Part shown: positions 25,970 to 35,785 of the stretch, piece after piece | Numbering within the stretch: position 1 is the first letter of the stretch | How the letters are laid out: each line of letters opens with the position of its first letter | Assembly (NCBI GenBank): GCA_965116055.1 | Contig: OZ220466.1 | Location: forward strand, 3,063,626 to 3,127,625 | Length of the DNA: 64,000 bases | DNA from: Bin55 sp965116055 | GTDB lineage: Bacteria > Pseudomonadota > Gammaproteobacteria > Pseudomonadales > Azotimanducaceae | Reading direction: 5' to 3' | Position numbers and translations under genes: made by a program | Notes under the pieces: generated by a model | What the model was told of the DNA's origin: nothing | The model's database searches: none | What the model saw: only the letters and a program-made list of their open reading frames with translations

Positions 25970-27205
25970 TTATGTCGTTCTCGCCGAGGCTAATTTCACG
26001 CTCAAGCCGACGATTTCCATAGCCGATGCTACTTCCTCTTGGGTTGCATAGGTCGGCGCAATGCGGATGTTTGAATCGTTCGGATCATCCCCGTACGGAT
26101 AGGTCGCACCGGCCTCCGTCAACTGCAACCCAGCGGTCGCGGCCAGGTCAACGACTGATTTGGCCAGACCATTCGGCACGTGGAGCGAAACGAAGTAGCC
26201 CCCTGTTGGATGCGTCCAACTAGCGAGCCCAGAATTGCCCAGCTGAGCCTGCAATCCTTGTTCAGCCGCTTCGAAAAGTGGACGCACAATACGCGCATGT
26301 TTTTCCATGTGCGTTAGAAGGCTAGCACGACTAGGAAAGAATCGTGCATGTCGTAACTGATTGACTTTATCAAAACTAATGATCATTTTCGACCACCGCG
26401 CTTCAAGATCTGCAAGTACGCGTTCCGAACCAGCTAGAAAAGCGACCCCGGCCCCAGCGTGGGTAATTTTTGATGTGGATGCAAATGCGACAATGTGGTT
26501 AAGCGTGCCAGCGTCCTTCGCATACTCGTAGATAGAGGGTAGTTCTACCGGAGATGGTCCAAAATCGTGGACCGCATACGCGTTGTCCCAGAGTACGAAG
26601 AATGGGGCTTTCGAATCGTTTCGAAGTTGCGGTAACGCGGTAATGCGCCGCACGACTTCTTTTGAGTAAGTACATCCTGTTGGATTCGAGTGTTTGGGTA
26701 CGCACCAAATAAATGCGATACTCGGGTCGCCACGAACGAACGATTCGACCTGATCCATATTGGGGCCGTCGTCCCCTAATTCCACACAGACCATATCTAC
26801 GCCAAGGTATTCCGATGCCGCAAAGTGCCGGTCGTAGCCGGGAACCGGGCATAGCGCTTTAGGGGCGTTACCGATTAACGCGTTAGAACCGCCTAATCCA
26901 TGTCGAATGAGGTTATCCACGACGAGATACATAAGTTGCAAGCTGGAATTTCCACCAACGAGGATAAGTTCGGCAGGAAAATCGGTGAGATAAGAGCCTA
27001 GCTCACGGCATTCAGGTATACCGCGTAAACCGCCATAGTTGCGAACATCGACTCCGTCGGAGGAATTGAAGTCGCCTTGAAGAATACCGTCCAATGCATC
27101 CGATAGCGCCAGTTGAGCCTTGCCAGGCTTGCCGCGCGTTAAATTGAGCGAGAGACCTTGATTCTTCAGGGTAACGAATTCGCGCTCTAAGGTGGAAATA
27201 TTCAT
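25970..27205 (-). CDS. Class I aminotransferase of the Aminotran_MocR (aspartate aminotransferase Ic) group
   Basis: A 411-residue PLP enzyme. The start SLNLTRGKPGKAQLALSDAL, the glycine-rich RNYGGLRGIPECRELGSYLT and VPKHSNPTGCTYSKEVVRRI, then FVLWDNAYAVHDF and the lysine in AFASTSKITHAGAGVAFLAG are typical of PF12897-type transaminases. Characterised members are aspartate aminotransferases unlike the classical family. It overlaps argC by 4 bp (ATGA), so a role in glutamate/aspartate or arginine-linked amino-donor metabolism is reasonable. Substrate assignment is inference. Confidence 0.83.
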   Translation of the reverse strand: MNISTLEREFVTLKNQGLSLNLTRGKPGKAQLALSDALDGILQGDFNSSDGVDVRNYGGLRGIPECRELGSYLTDFPAELILVGGNSSLQLMYLVVDNLIRHGLGGSNALIGNAPKALCPVPGYDRHFAASEYLGVDMVCVELGDDGPNMDQVESFVRGDPSIAFIWCVPKHSNPTGCTYSKEVVRRITALPQLRNDSKAPFFVLWDNAYAVHDFGPSPVELPSIYEYAKDAGTLNHIVAFASTSKITHAGAGVAFLAGSERVLADLEARWSKMIISFDKVNQLRHARFFPSRASLLTHMEKHARIVRPLFEAAEQGLQAQLGNSGLASWTHPTGGYFVSLHVPNGLAKSVVDLAATAGLQLTEAGATYPYGDDPNDSNIRIAPTYATQEEVASAMEIVGLSVKLASARTT

Positions 27206-28131
27206 GCGCTCAGGCCTGTTCTCTCATCAAAACCAAGCATGAGATTTAGATTTTGAACCGCTCCGCCCGCGGCTCCTTTGCCAAGATTGTCCAATATAGC
27301 GCAGACAAGCGAGTCTCTACCGTTTGATGAGACTAGCAGGTCGACTCGATTTGTACAGTTGCACCGTTGCGTACTAAGAAAGCCGTCCTGCAATGCGTTC
27401 GCTCCGCCGATAGGTAAGACTTTCACAAACGGTTCGTTTTCATAAGCTGCAGTCCATGCCTCATGAACCGCAGCCACAGCAGTGTTTGGGAGTGCGAATT
27501 TGACGATCATGCCACGATAAAACGATCCGACCGATGGCAAGAAAAATGGGCTGACTTGTAAGCCGGAGTAACGCAGCATTTCAGGTACATGCTTGTGATT
27601 TAAGTCTAAGCCATAAACACGCGTATCCTCTGGCACCTCTCTCTGCGAGCTGTATTGAGTAATGAGCTTTTTACCGCCCCCCGAATAGCCTGATATCGCA
27701 TGCACCTGTATCGTCTGCGACGCTGGCACGATGCCAGCGCCAATCAGCGGTCTCACCGCTAATAGAAACCCAGTGGGATAACAGCCTGGATTCGAAACGT
27801 GCTGAGCGTCCTTGATAGCCGAACGCTGACATACTGATAGCTCAGGTAACCCGTATGTCCAATCGGGCGCCGTTCGATGAGCGGTGCTGGCATCAAGGAA
27901 GCGTGCTCTGTCATCAAGCTCAACTGCTTCACGAGCAGCGCCATCAGGTAAGCAAAGCACAACGACAGCTGCTTCCGCGTACCGCTCTCGTTTATAAGTG
28001 GGATCCTTTCGAAGGTTGTGATCTACCGGCATTAATACGATGTCTTCACGGGTATCAAGGTATCTGTGGATCTCTAATCCTGTGGTACCCTCCTGACCGT
28101 CAATGAATACCTTAGCTACAAGAGAACTCAT
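27202..28131 (-). CDS. argC: N-acetyl-gamma-glutamyl-phosphate reductase (type 2)
   Basis: A 309-residue type 2 ArgC, which makes N-acetylglutamate semialdehyde with NADPH in arginine synthesis. VFIDGQEGTTGLEIHRYL at the start is the short type-2 nucleotide-binding region. LDASTAHRTAPDWTYGLPEL is diagnostic, the catalytic cysteine is in SNPGCYPTGF (about residue 118), and AISGYSGGGKKLI follows. No other arg gene is in the window. It is the first gene of the compact minus-strand run, with the aminotransferase overlapping its stop. Confidence 0.92.
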   Translation of the reverse strand: MSSLVAKVFIDGQEGTTGLEIHRYLDTREDIVLMPVDHNLRKDPTYKRERYAEAAVVVLCLPDGAAREAVELDDRARFLDASTAHRTAPDWTYGLPELSVCQRSAIKDAQHVSNPGCYPTGFLLAVRPLIGAGIVPASQTIQVHAISGYSGGGKKLITQYSSQREVPEDTRVYGLDLNHKHVPEMLRYSGLQVSPFFLPSVGSFYRGMIVKFALPNTAVAAVHEAWTAAYENEPFVKVLPIGGANALQDGFLSTQRCNCTNRVDLLVSSNGRDSLVCAILDNLGKGAAGGAVQNLNLMLGFDERTGLSA

Positions 28132-28287
28132 GCCAAAACTGGGACGACAAACAAAGAGGGAAGCAACGAATAGTCAACTTATCGGGAAACGAAACGCTAA
28201 CTATTTCTGCGGCTATAAGGCTTGTACTGTAGATAAGGCACACCTTTTTCGCGCAACCTAGTGTGGTTGGGACGGCCTAGGGCATAG

Positions 28288-28533
28288 TCAGAATACAACG
28301 AAACGAAGAGCTGCGTATGCCACAAGGAAAAAACCTAACCCATATGCAACCCATCTCCATATTGGGGGTAGGGAAATAAACGTATTTCTGAAATATGGTG
28401 GATAGGTTATTCGTCCGTACTTTCTCCGGTAGCGTTTTACAGCTACAAAGCCAATCGCACAAAAAGCCATCATAGCAACCCAATGCACCCAGAAAAACAG
28501 ATCTTCTAGAAGCATTGCCTTACTCATCCTCAT
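28288..28533 (-). CDS. Small two-helix membrane protein
   Basis: Up to 81 residues with two hydrophobic segments, FFWVHWVAMMAFCAIGFVAV (about 13-32) and VAYGLGFFLVAYAALRFVVF at the extreme C-terminus, separated by a basic stretch. Three in-frame ATGs (28533, 28527, 28515) are possible starts; the last has AAGG upstream. It lies 156 bp upstream of argC on the same strand. No family recognised. Confidence 0.45.
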   Translation of the reverse strand: MRMSKAMLLEDLFFWVHWVAMMAFCAIGFVAVKRYRRKYGRITYPPYFRNTFISLPPIWRWVAYGLGFFLVAYAALRFVVF

Positions 28534-29444
28534 TCAAAGTACGCTAGCTGATTGACGACTAGCTTCCTTTAGACTTCAGTATCTCATAACTGCAATGAAT
28601 TGTAAAGGCGAGGGATGGCAGTTCCTCGGACCGCCAAGCGGCGGTGTCAACAAACTACACGGGTAAAAGCAGATTCACTGGATCTTCGCGATACTGGACA
28701 TAGAAATTACGGTAAAGGCAATCCAAAGTTCTTGTTTCATCCTTCCTCGTTTGCGATCATTGTGTCTCCCACAATCGTTCATAATTTGATGATCTCGAAG
28801 ATATGCTGTTGTGATGCGTATCGTCACACGCATCTTATCCAAAAGGGCGCCTCACAAAAAATCTTACAACTCAATAAGAAGACCTGATCTAAAAAATGTT
28901 GTTGTAGGCCGCCGTCAAAGCCTACCGTCGTAGTTCTACCAAGCCCCGCCGCCGATTAATTTATCAACGAAAACTACAAAGGTTCAGAGCGTATTAACTA
29001 TGCCCAAGGCTAATTGTTATACAAAATCACAATATGACATCGCGTATGTTACAAATTCAGGCAAGGCGGGTGCTATACTCGTATAATTAAAGCTAAAGGC
29101 GATAAGTGAGGCAACTATGATGACGAAGCTATATAGATTGTCAAGTTTCCCATTTTTATGAGGAATACCTCCATTAGATGGAACTTCTACCAAAACTACG
29201 TGTCGTAACATGTATCAAATCGTTGGATAAAGCACATTGTGATGCAATACTGTATGCAATTTCAGGCTGACGAAGTTGCCTTGACGGTGGTGCCAGCATG
29301 TGCGTGATCTGGGAGGGTAGCTGAACTTCAATTCAATGCGCTAAGAAATAGCGCTGACCTGTTGATTGCATTTCAAATTGTCAATCGACAAGCAGTAAAC
29401 AGCAAACAAAGAGCGTTAGACGACAAACAGGGTAAGGAACAGAA
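28534..29444 (+). other. Gene-free region upstream of the first sigma gene
   Basis: About 910 bp with only short frames, none with convincing composition or motifs. It holds a promoter candidate near 29074-29087 and a long possible leader before the sigma gene. An AAGGA lies 8 nt before that ATG. No tRNA or known riboswitch was seen. Confidence 0.5.
29074..29087 (+). promoter_or_regulatory. Candidate promoter -10 elements
   Basis: TGCTATACT (extended -10 form) and, 8 bp on, TATAAT. Either could serve transcription toward the sigma gene at 29445, leaving a leader of roughly 350 nt. No good -35 match is visible. Confidence 0.3.
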
Positions 29445-31190
29445 ATGAGCGTTTATTTCAATAAAGATCAAGTCAATCACGATCCAATTACAGGGAACGA
29501 ATACAAGAATCTGGTAGAAGAACTAAGACTTCGTCCAGAATCACCTGAACTCATCTCAATTCAGGACATCCTTGACGCATTCAATGGTGAGATCGCGATA
29601 GACGATCCCCGCATCGACAATCTACTCTCGCGCCTGGCGACCGATGGATTTGCGATTGAAGAACCAGACGACGAGATTGAGACACACCTCCACAAGTCCG
29701 ATATCGCCCTCAGGGACAACGTGCATATCTACATGCACGAACTTTCGAAGTTAGATTTGCTTTCACGCGAGGATGAACTTCAACTCGCTCGTAAGCGCCA
29801 TGAAGGCATGAACGAGGTGTTCATGGCGTTAGCGACGGTATGGCCGATCGCATCAAAGGCACGCGAATTGTTTGAAAAGTACTTGGCAAAAGGCCGATTA
29901 GATGGTTTTATCGCGGGGTACCTGGATGTCGTTGACGAACTACCCAAGATCAAAAAAGTGATTTCTTCCTCCAACGATTACCGCAACACGCGCGGTAATC
30001 AATTGGATATTGAGCAGGCGCGGGAGCGCTACGAGCGGTTTTGTCTTGCCATGGACAGCTATTTCGAACAACAGCTGAGTCGACGAACTGCAAAACGACG
30101 CAAAACGCTTGAGCAGACTTTCGGTTACATCAAGTTCTCGATGACATACTACCAAGAATTTCAACATATGTTTCGTGCCAAGATCACACCCTTGTTGACT
30201 GCACATAACAGACTTCGAAGACTCATTGTTGACATGGGCGTGTCGAAAGGAACGTACGAAAAGGATTTCGAACCTCATATCACGGGGCGACATTGGGCTA
30301 TGGTTGTGGCAACACAACCTGACTGCATTCGCGCACCACTTAGTCACCAAGCGAAGAGGATTGAAATTCTGCGTAACCAGATCCAAACCGTCGAAGCGGA
30401 ACTAGGGCACAAGACAGCGGAATTGCTTGCAATCAAGCGTCGGATAAAACAAGGTGTACATAAAGTAAATGAGGCTAGCGCAGGACTAGCACAGGGAAAT
30501 TTGCGTCTTGTCATGTCCATTGCACAGAAATTCAAAAATCGCGGCGTTGATGAAGAGGATCTCATTCAGGAAGGCAACATGGGTCTGATTCGTGCAGTCG
30601 AAAAATTTGACTACACCCGAGGCTTTAAATTTTCGACTTACGCCACTTGGTGGATTCGCCAAGCAGTTACACGTGCGCTAGGAGAATACGGCCGGGCCGT
30701 GCGATTGCCTGCTAACGTCAATCAAGATCAAAAGAAGGTATATCGGGCACACCGACAGTTGCAACAGGAACTTCAGCATGAGCCGACGGTACCTGAAATC
30801 GCGGCGCGTATTAACAAGACGCCAAAACAAGTACGAGACATCGTCAACTACACGCAGGATCTGCGCGGACTTGATACGCCCATTGGAGATGACGATGGCA
30901 CGACGCTAGGCACGATGATCGCTGACGAAAGCACAAAATCACCTGAAGATCAAGTGATAGAGGCCAGTAGGCCGCACCTCATTGCCGAAGCTTTGGGGAT
31001 ACTTGACGCACGCGAACAAAGGGTCTTGACGTTATATTTCGGCATTGATCGCCACGACGCAATGACGGTCACACAGATCTCTCGTGAACTACAAATTTCG
31101 CGGGAACGAACGCGCCAGATTCACAGTTCGGCACTAAAAAAGATACGCCTTAGCCCGGTCTCAAAGGCGCTGGAGGCGTATCTGGCATAA
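29445..31190 (+). CDS. RpoD-type sigma-70 factor, divergent copy 1
   Basis: A 581-residue primary-type sigma factor with all regions: a 1.1-like N-terminus (SIQDILDAFNG), region 1.2 (NVHIYMHELSKLDLLSRED), a long non-conserved insert (about 125-340), region 2 (NLRLVMSIAQKFKNRGVDEE, then KFSTYATWWIRQAVTRAL near 393), region 3 and region 4.2 (ISRERTRQIHSSALKKIR near 550). Residues contacting -10 (WW, RQ, TR) and -35 (RER, RQ) DNA are retained. The E. coli H455/E458 positions for extended -10 reading become N/Q in RLPANVNQ. A strong terminator follows. It is upstream of rpsU, a separate unit. It is probably an alternative sigma derived from RpoD. Confidence 0.87.
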   Translation: MSVYFNKDQVNHDPITGNEYKNLVEELRLRPESPELISIQDILDAFNGEIAIDDPRIDNLLSRLATDGFAIEEPDDEIETHLHKSDIALRDNVHIYMHELSKLDLLSREDELQLARKRHEGMNEVFMALATVWPIASKARELFEKYLAKGRLDGFIAGYLDVVDELPKIKKVISSSNDYRNTRGNQLDIEQARERYERFCLAMDSYFEQQLSRRTAKRRKTLEQTFGYIKFSMTYYQEFQHMFRAKITPLLTAHNRLRRLIVDMGVSKGTYEKDFEPHITGRHWAMVVATQPDCIRAPLSHQAKRIEILRNQIQTVEAELGHKTAELLAIKRRIKQGVHKVNEASAGLAQGNLRLVMSIAQKFKNRGVDEEDLIQEGNMGLIRAVEKFDYTRGFKFSTYATWWIRQAVTRALGEYGRAVRLPANVNQDQKKVYRAHRQLQQELQHEPTVPEIAARINKTPKQVRDIVNYTQDLRGLDTPIGDDDGTTLGTMIADESTKSPEDQVIEASRPHLIAEALGILDAREQRVLTLYFGIDRHDAMTVTQISRELQISRERTRQIHSSALKKIRLSPVSKALEAYLA

Positions 31191-31212
31191 CTTGAACGCA
31201 ATGCCTATAAAG

Positions 31213-31244
31213 CCGGGTTTCGATCCGCTACGGAACCCGGTTTT
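31213..31244 (+). terminator. Rho-independent terminator after the first sigma gene
   Basis: CCGGGTTTCG (31213-31222), an 8-nt loop, then CGGAACCCGG (31231-31240) followed by TTTT. The stem pairs almost perfectly and lies 23 bp after the stop codon. Confidence 0.85.
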
Positions 31245-31751
31245 ACATGCACACTAGAAATTGTCGAACCAGGATTCAATCAGCATAAACAGTAGCGGTC
31301 ATGTTGTAGTGCTCTAAATTACGTAAAAGACGAGCTTTGCCAGCTGAGATAACAGCGATTGACTAGCCACCAAAACAACCCTTCATTTCCATTTCAATAC
31401 ATCGATATACGGTTACAGCTTTTAACCTGGCTGTTCCCTCGCTCATACCAACTACCGCCGTATGGTATGGAATGTCTAGCCGGTGAAGATGACGACCGGC
31501 GGCGACTTCATTCAAGACAACAACGCAAAACGCCAAGCCTTATGTATGCGTTTTGGCATCGGCGTGAACCAAGACTACATACTTAAAGAGTTTGGACGAA
31601 ATTTGACGTAGCGCGGGCGAGTCCGTCAGCTCTACGCGTCAATGCATGAGCACATTCAACCGGCGATCCGCGGTCAATTCCTAACCAAAGACCTTGTTTC
31701 GTCATGGTCTATCAGTGCATAAAATTTGCGGCCGAATTTATGAGTAACCAT
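31245..31751 (+). other. Gene-free region upstream of rpsU
   Basis: About 500 bp without a supported ORF. It contains a weak hairpin (CAAAACGC and GCGTTTTG around 31523-31553). It should hold the promoter of the rpsU-dnaG operon, but no clear consensus was found. Confidence 0.4.
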
Positions 31752-31967
31752 ATGCCCTCTATCAAAGTAAGAGATAGCGAGCCATTTGATTTAGCCCTGC
31801 GTCGATTCAAGCGCGCATGCGAGAAAGCGGGTATTTTGTCCGAAGCAAGACGTCGCGAATACTACGAAAAACCTACTACCGTGCGGAAACGCAAAGAAGC
31901 TGCCGCTAAAAAACGTCTGCGCAAGAAGATTAGTCGCGAGTCCCGGCGATTCGAACGTCTACACTAG
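31752..31967 (+). CDS. rpsU: 30S ribosomal protein S21
   Basis: A 71-residue S21 beginning MPSIKVRDSEPFDLALRRFK, with RREYYEKPTT and the basic C-terminus KKRLRKKISRESRRFERLH. S21 is a small-subunit protein involved in translation initiation. The start at 31752 gives the standard N-terminus; an ATG four codons upstream is also in frame. It heads the classic rpsU-dnaG arrangement. Confidence 0.93.
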   Translation: MPSIKVRDSEPFDLALRRFKRACEKAGILSEARRREYYEKPTTVRKRKEAAAKKRLRKKISRESRRFERLH

Positions 31968-32038
31968 CTCTTCCGTTAGCTCAACTGTGATTCTTTCTAG
32001 GTAAGACATCCGCCGAGCCGACATATATTTATATCGTA

Positions 32039-33817
32039 ATGGCAGATCAAATTGCACCGAATTCTGGCTACTTCGGAAGTGATTTCCTTGATGAGCTGAC
32101 CCAACGCATCAATGGTCCGGCGTTTTTAGGTCGGTTTCTCAAAATCCAAGCACGCGGCAACCGCCACTACGCTGTTTGTCCTTTTCACAAAGACAGTAAG
32201 CCGTCATTCTTGATTCGCGACGATGGCAGTTTCTACTGTTTCGGCTGTCAAAAAAAAGGTACAGTTTTTAATTTTCTGATGGACCGTAACGGCCTCAGTT
32301 TCCCAGAGGCGGTCAAGGAAGTTGCACAGTTCGTCGGCATGCCGCTGCCTACACAGCAAGGACGAAAGGGCCCGTCGAAAGAACAGCAAGTTCTATATGA
32401 AGTCCTTGAAAACAGTGCGGCGTTTTTTGAACAGCTACTCCAGCAAGCCACCATCAATTCACCGATAAAACGTTACCTTGCAAACCGCGGTATTGATGAG
32501 GCCGCGATCGCTACATTTCGGATCGGTTATGCCCCAGACGACTGGACAACTCTAAAAGATCGATTTAGTTCGGTAGACCCACAGCTGTTGATTGATGCGG
32601 GCGTTTTGACTCGTCATCCCGAGCGTAACAGCACCTACGATCTCTTTCGAAATCGCCTCATGTTTCCTATTCGTAATCGGCAGGGTCGTGTAGTCGGCTT
32701 CGGCGGTCGCACGCTCGACAACCACACTGAACCAAAGTACTTAAATACCAAACAAACGAAGGTGTTCTCAAAAAGTCACGAGCTCTACGGGTTATTCGAA
32801 GCTTTACAAATCACCCGGCGGCCGTCGCGTTTACTGTTAGTAGAAGGGTATATGGACGTCATCGCGCTATCTCAGCAAGACATCTCTTATGCTGTTGCTA
32901 CGTTAGGCACAGCTTCGAACGAAAATCACTTTCGCACCTTGTTTTGGTTTACGGACGAAGTCATCTGCTGCTTCGACGGAGACGAAGCAGGTAGACATGC
33001 CGCAGAACGTTCTTTAGAAGCAACTTTGGCGGCATTGACCGAAGAAAAATCCGTTCGTTTTGTTCTTCTGCCGGAAGGAGAAGATCCAGACAGTTTTATC
33101 CGCAAGCATGGCAGAGAAGCATTCACCAAGCTGATTGACGACGCACAGCATGTGGCGGATTACTTTGTCAACACACTAGTGGAAAGCAAAGATCAAGCAT
33201 TTCAATCAATCGAAAAAAAAGCGCGATTCGTCAACCGCGCTAAAAAATTCATCCAGACCGTCAGACAAGAATCCATGCGGCAAATTCTCGCCCAAGAAAT
33301 CGCGAAGTTAATGCCTGATGAAGAGGCTATCGAACAGCTCTTAATGCCAGTATCAAGTGTTCCTGAAGAGCCACCACCATCTGATGATCCCCTTGAAAAT
33401 CAGCTGGCGGATGAACCCGAACTCGAACCCAAAAAACGCTATAACGATGTGGCTACCCGCCGACGTATCAGCCAACTGCTATGCGCGTCAACCATCTGGC
33501 CTGACCTATCCGCGCATCGCGACCTGCTTGACCAGCTCGTTGAACTCGCACAAGATCACCCGTTAACGCGTTTGTGGCTCATGATTGACCAGTACAAGTG
33601 TTCCAGTGCAACGAGTTTAATCGCTTCCTTTCAAGACGACAAAGCTTTTTCCCTCGACCTAACCGACATTTACGATGCCGATTTTGAGCCTGCTATGAGT
33701 GGTCCAGAGACCCTTACTCAGTTAATCGAAGACTTTCATGTGCTTTTGACTTCGCGAAAAATAGACATCGCAAGAAAGGCAAAATTAGAACAAATGACAC
33801 GACACCAAGATAGGTAA
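32039..33817 (+). CDS. dnaG: DNA primase
   Basis: A full-length 592-residue primase that makes RNA primers at the replication fork. The zinc-binding domain has YAVCPFHKDSKPSF (about residues 45-58) and GSFYCFGCQKKG. The catalytic core includes RNRLMFPIRNRQGRVVGFGG. TOPRIM motifs are LLLVEGYMDVIAL near 268 and CCFDGDEAGRHAAERS near 311. A Pro/Glu-rich linker (about 440-460) leads to the C-terminal helicase-binding domain (from about 465: RRRISQLLCASTIWPDLSAH). Its zinc domain, linker and C-terminal domain have near-identical partners in the next gene, which lacks the core, so this is the functional primase and duplication donor. Confidence 0.95.
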   Translation: MADQIAPNSGYFGSDFLDELTQRINGPAFLGRFLKIQARGNRHYAVCPFHKDSKPSFLIRDDGSFYCFGCQKKGTVFNFLMDRNGLSFPEAVKEVAQFVGMPLPTQQGRKGPSKEQQVLYEVLENSAAFFEQLLQQATINSPIKRYLANRGIDEAAIATFRIGYAPDDWTTLKDRFSSVDPQLLIDAGVLTRHPERNSTYDLFRNRLMFPIRNRQGRVVGFGGRTLDNHTEPKYLNTKQTKVFSKSHELYGLFEALQITRRPSRLLLVEGYMDVIALSQQDISYAVATLGTASNENHFRTLFWFTDEVICCFDGDEAGRHAAERSLEATLAALTEEKSVRFVLLPEGEDPDSFIRKHGREAFTKLIDDAQHVADYFVNTLVESKDQAFQSIEKKARFVNRAKKFIQTVRQESMRQILAQEIAKLMPDEEAIEQLLMPVSSVPEEPPPSDDPLENQLADEPELEPKKRYNDVATRRRISQLLCASTIWPDLSAHRDLLDQLVELAQDHPLTRLWLMIDQYKCSSATSLIASFQDDKAFSLDLTDIYDADFEPAMSGPETLTQLIEDFHVLLTSRKIDIARKAKLEQMTRHQDR

Positions 33818-33959
33818 TTTAGAGAAACACCGTATTGATTGACGCCTATCAAGCCCAGGAGGCGATACAACCGATACGATAATTAACAATTGGTTACCAA
33901 AAGCTCGGTATTACTTTCTAGATGTTACCAGTACTCAATCCGATCTCTTAACATGACCA
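33809..33959 (+). repeat. 151-bp duplicated leader cassette, copy 1
   Basis: Matches 35786-35936 without gaps at 140 of 151 positions. It starts within the last codons of dnaG and ends at the ATG of the next gene. It contains a conserved AGGAGG (33857-33862) with no start codon at normal distance, and an open frame from TTG 33890 that reaches the downstream ATG in both copies. Confidence 0.85.
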
Positions 33960-35710
33960 TGTCCGAGTCCGAACCAAAAAAACGCTTGCACGATATAAGG
34001 ACAGAAAGACGTATTGATCAACTGCTACGCGCGTCAACTATCTGGCCTGCCCTATCCAGGTATCGCAACCTACTTGAACAGCTCGTCCAAGTCGCGCAGG
34101 ACCACCCGGTAACGCGTTTGTGGCGCAGGATCGACCAGTACGAATTTTCAAGTGCAGAGAGTTTAATCGCTTCCTTTCAAGACGATAAAGAGTTTTCCTC
34201 CTACCTAATCAACATTTACGATGCCACCTCCGGGTCCGCCATGAAAGATCCAGATAAGACCCTTGAGCAGTTAGTCGAAGATTTTCAAGTACTCTTGACC
34301 TCGCGAAAAATAGACATCGCAAGAAAGGCAAAATTAGAACAACTTAGACACGACACCGAAAACAGTTTCAGTTTCCCTGTAGCTCAAACTCAAACTGTAA
34401 TGAATTCTAGCTTCTTCGAAAATGATTTCCTTGATGAACTGACCCAACGCATCAATGGTCCAGCGTTTTTAGGTCGGTTTCTCAAAATCCAAGCACGCGG
34501 CAACCGCCACTACGCTGTTTGTCCTTTTCACAAAGACAATAAGCCGTCATTCTTGATTCGCGACGACGGCAGTTTCTACTGTTTCGGCTGTCACGAAAAA
34601 GGTACGATTTTTAATTTTCTGATGAAACGAAATGGTCTCAGTTTCCCGGAGGTGGTTAAGGAAGTTGCACAGTTCGTCGACATGCCGCTATCTACACAGC
34701 AAGGACGAGCGGGCCCGTCAAACGAACAACACTTAATACCAGTATCAAGTGCTCCTGAAGAGCCACCACAATTTGATAGATCCTTTGAAAATCAGCTGGC
34801 GGATGAATCTAAATTCAAACCCAAAAAACGCCTGCCTCTTTACTATTATAGCGATCAAACCCGCCGACATACTAACTACATGCTATGCGCATCAACCACT
34901 TGGCCTGCCCTATCCGAGTATCGTGCCCTGCTTGAACAGCTCGTCCAAGTCGCGGAAGATCACCCGGTAACGCGTTTGTGGCTCATGATTGACAGGAACC
35001 TGTACGAATTTTCAAGTGCAGAGAGTTTAATCGCTTCATTTCAATACGACAAAGAGTTTTCCGACTACCTAATCGAGAGATATGATGCCTCCTCCGAGTC
35101 CGCCATGGGGAAAGATCCAAATAAGACCCTTGAAGAGTTTTGCGATTACCTAATCGAGAGATGTGATGAGTCCGCCATGAGGAAAGATCCAGATAAGACC
35201 CTTGAGCAGCTAATCGAAAATTTTCAAGTGCTCTTAACCTCGCAAAAAATAGAGATCGAAAAAAAGGCAGCTTTAGAGCAACTTAGACAAGACACCGAAA
35301 CAAAAGGAAACCTCTCAAAACCTCGTTTTAATACTGAGGACGCTACCGAAGAAGAAACTCGCACACCCACTCAGCACACACCTACTCCACGTGACGAGGT
35401 CGCATACGGGCGAGAGATTGTGGAACTAGAAACGATCCTTATTGCATTAGTCCCTGTGTTTATCTTTCTAGAAGTCGTAATAGGTATCGCTTTGTATTGC
35501 ATGTGGCTGCACCAGCTGATGGAGTGGCTTGGTGGTTTTTTCGGGTTTATCGTAGCGACATTTCTTGTACCAGGAGCACTTATTTACCCTGTCGTTCATT
35601 GGTGGGTTGAGGGTTATTGGCCGGAGATCTATTTATGGTTTTACTTGGCTGGTATCCTCGTAGCAGTAGCTAGGAGCTTGGCTACTACGTGGAGTAGCCC
35701 GAGTAATTAG
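33953..35710 (+). CDS. DnaG-derived protein without catalytic core, membrane-anchored
   Basis: A 585-residue mosaic protein. Residues about 5-140 copy the primase C-terminal domain (RRIDQLLRASTIWPALSRYR). Residues 150-255 copy the zinc domain with VCPFHKDNKPSF and FYCFGCHEKG. The sequence then jumps straight into the primase linker and a second C-terminal domain (about 262-450), so the core and TOPRIM motifs are absent. DYLIER-type segments are internally repeated near 370-400. About three hydrophobic segments follow (495-519, 522-550, 558-580), not found in DnaG. The frame is open throughout. It cannot be a primase; it may tether or titrate DnaB helicase, or bind DNA at the membrane. Start ATG chosen by parallel with the second cassette. 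Confidence 0.78.
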   Translation: MTMSESEPKKRLHDIRTERRIDQLLRASTIWPALSRYRNLLEQLVQVAQDHPVTRLWRRIDQYEFSSAESLIASFQDDKEFSSYLINIYDATSGSAMKDPDKTLEQLVEDFQVLLTSRKIDIARKAKLEQLRHDTENSFSFPVAQTQTVMNSSFFENDFLDELTQRINGPAFLGRFLKIQARGNRHYAVCPFHKDNKPSFLIRDDGSFYCFGCHEKGTIFNFLMKRNGLSFPEVVKEVAQFVDMPLSTQQGRAGPSNEQHLIPVSSAPEEPPQFDRSFENQLADESKFKPKKRLPLYYYSDQTRRHTNYMLCASTTWPALSEYRALLEQLVQVAEDHPVTRLWLMIDRNLYEFSSAESLIASFQYDKEFSDYLIERYDASSESAMGKDPNKTLEEFCDYLIERCDESAMRKDPDKTLEQLIENFQVLLTSQKIEIEKKAALEQLRQDTETKGNLSKPRFNTEDATEEETRTPTQHTPTPRDEVAYGREIVELETILIALVPVFIFLEVVIGIALYCMWLHQLMEWLGGFFGFIVATFLVPGALIYPVVHWWVEGYWPEIYLWFYLAGILVAVARSLATTWSSPSN

Positions 35711-35785
35711 ATGACGAAACAGAATTCATTCATCATCGCATAATTTGACCGACGAGCTAAAAACGAGGTTTTAAGAGGTTTCCGA

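Noticed and set aside
28615..28887. A 90-codon ORF upstream of the first sigma gene
   Set aside because: No domain, no ribosome site and atypical composition; probably chance in a long gap.
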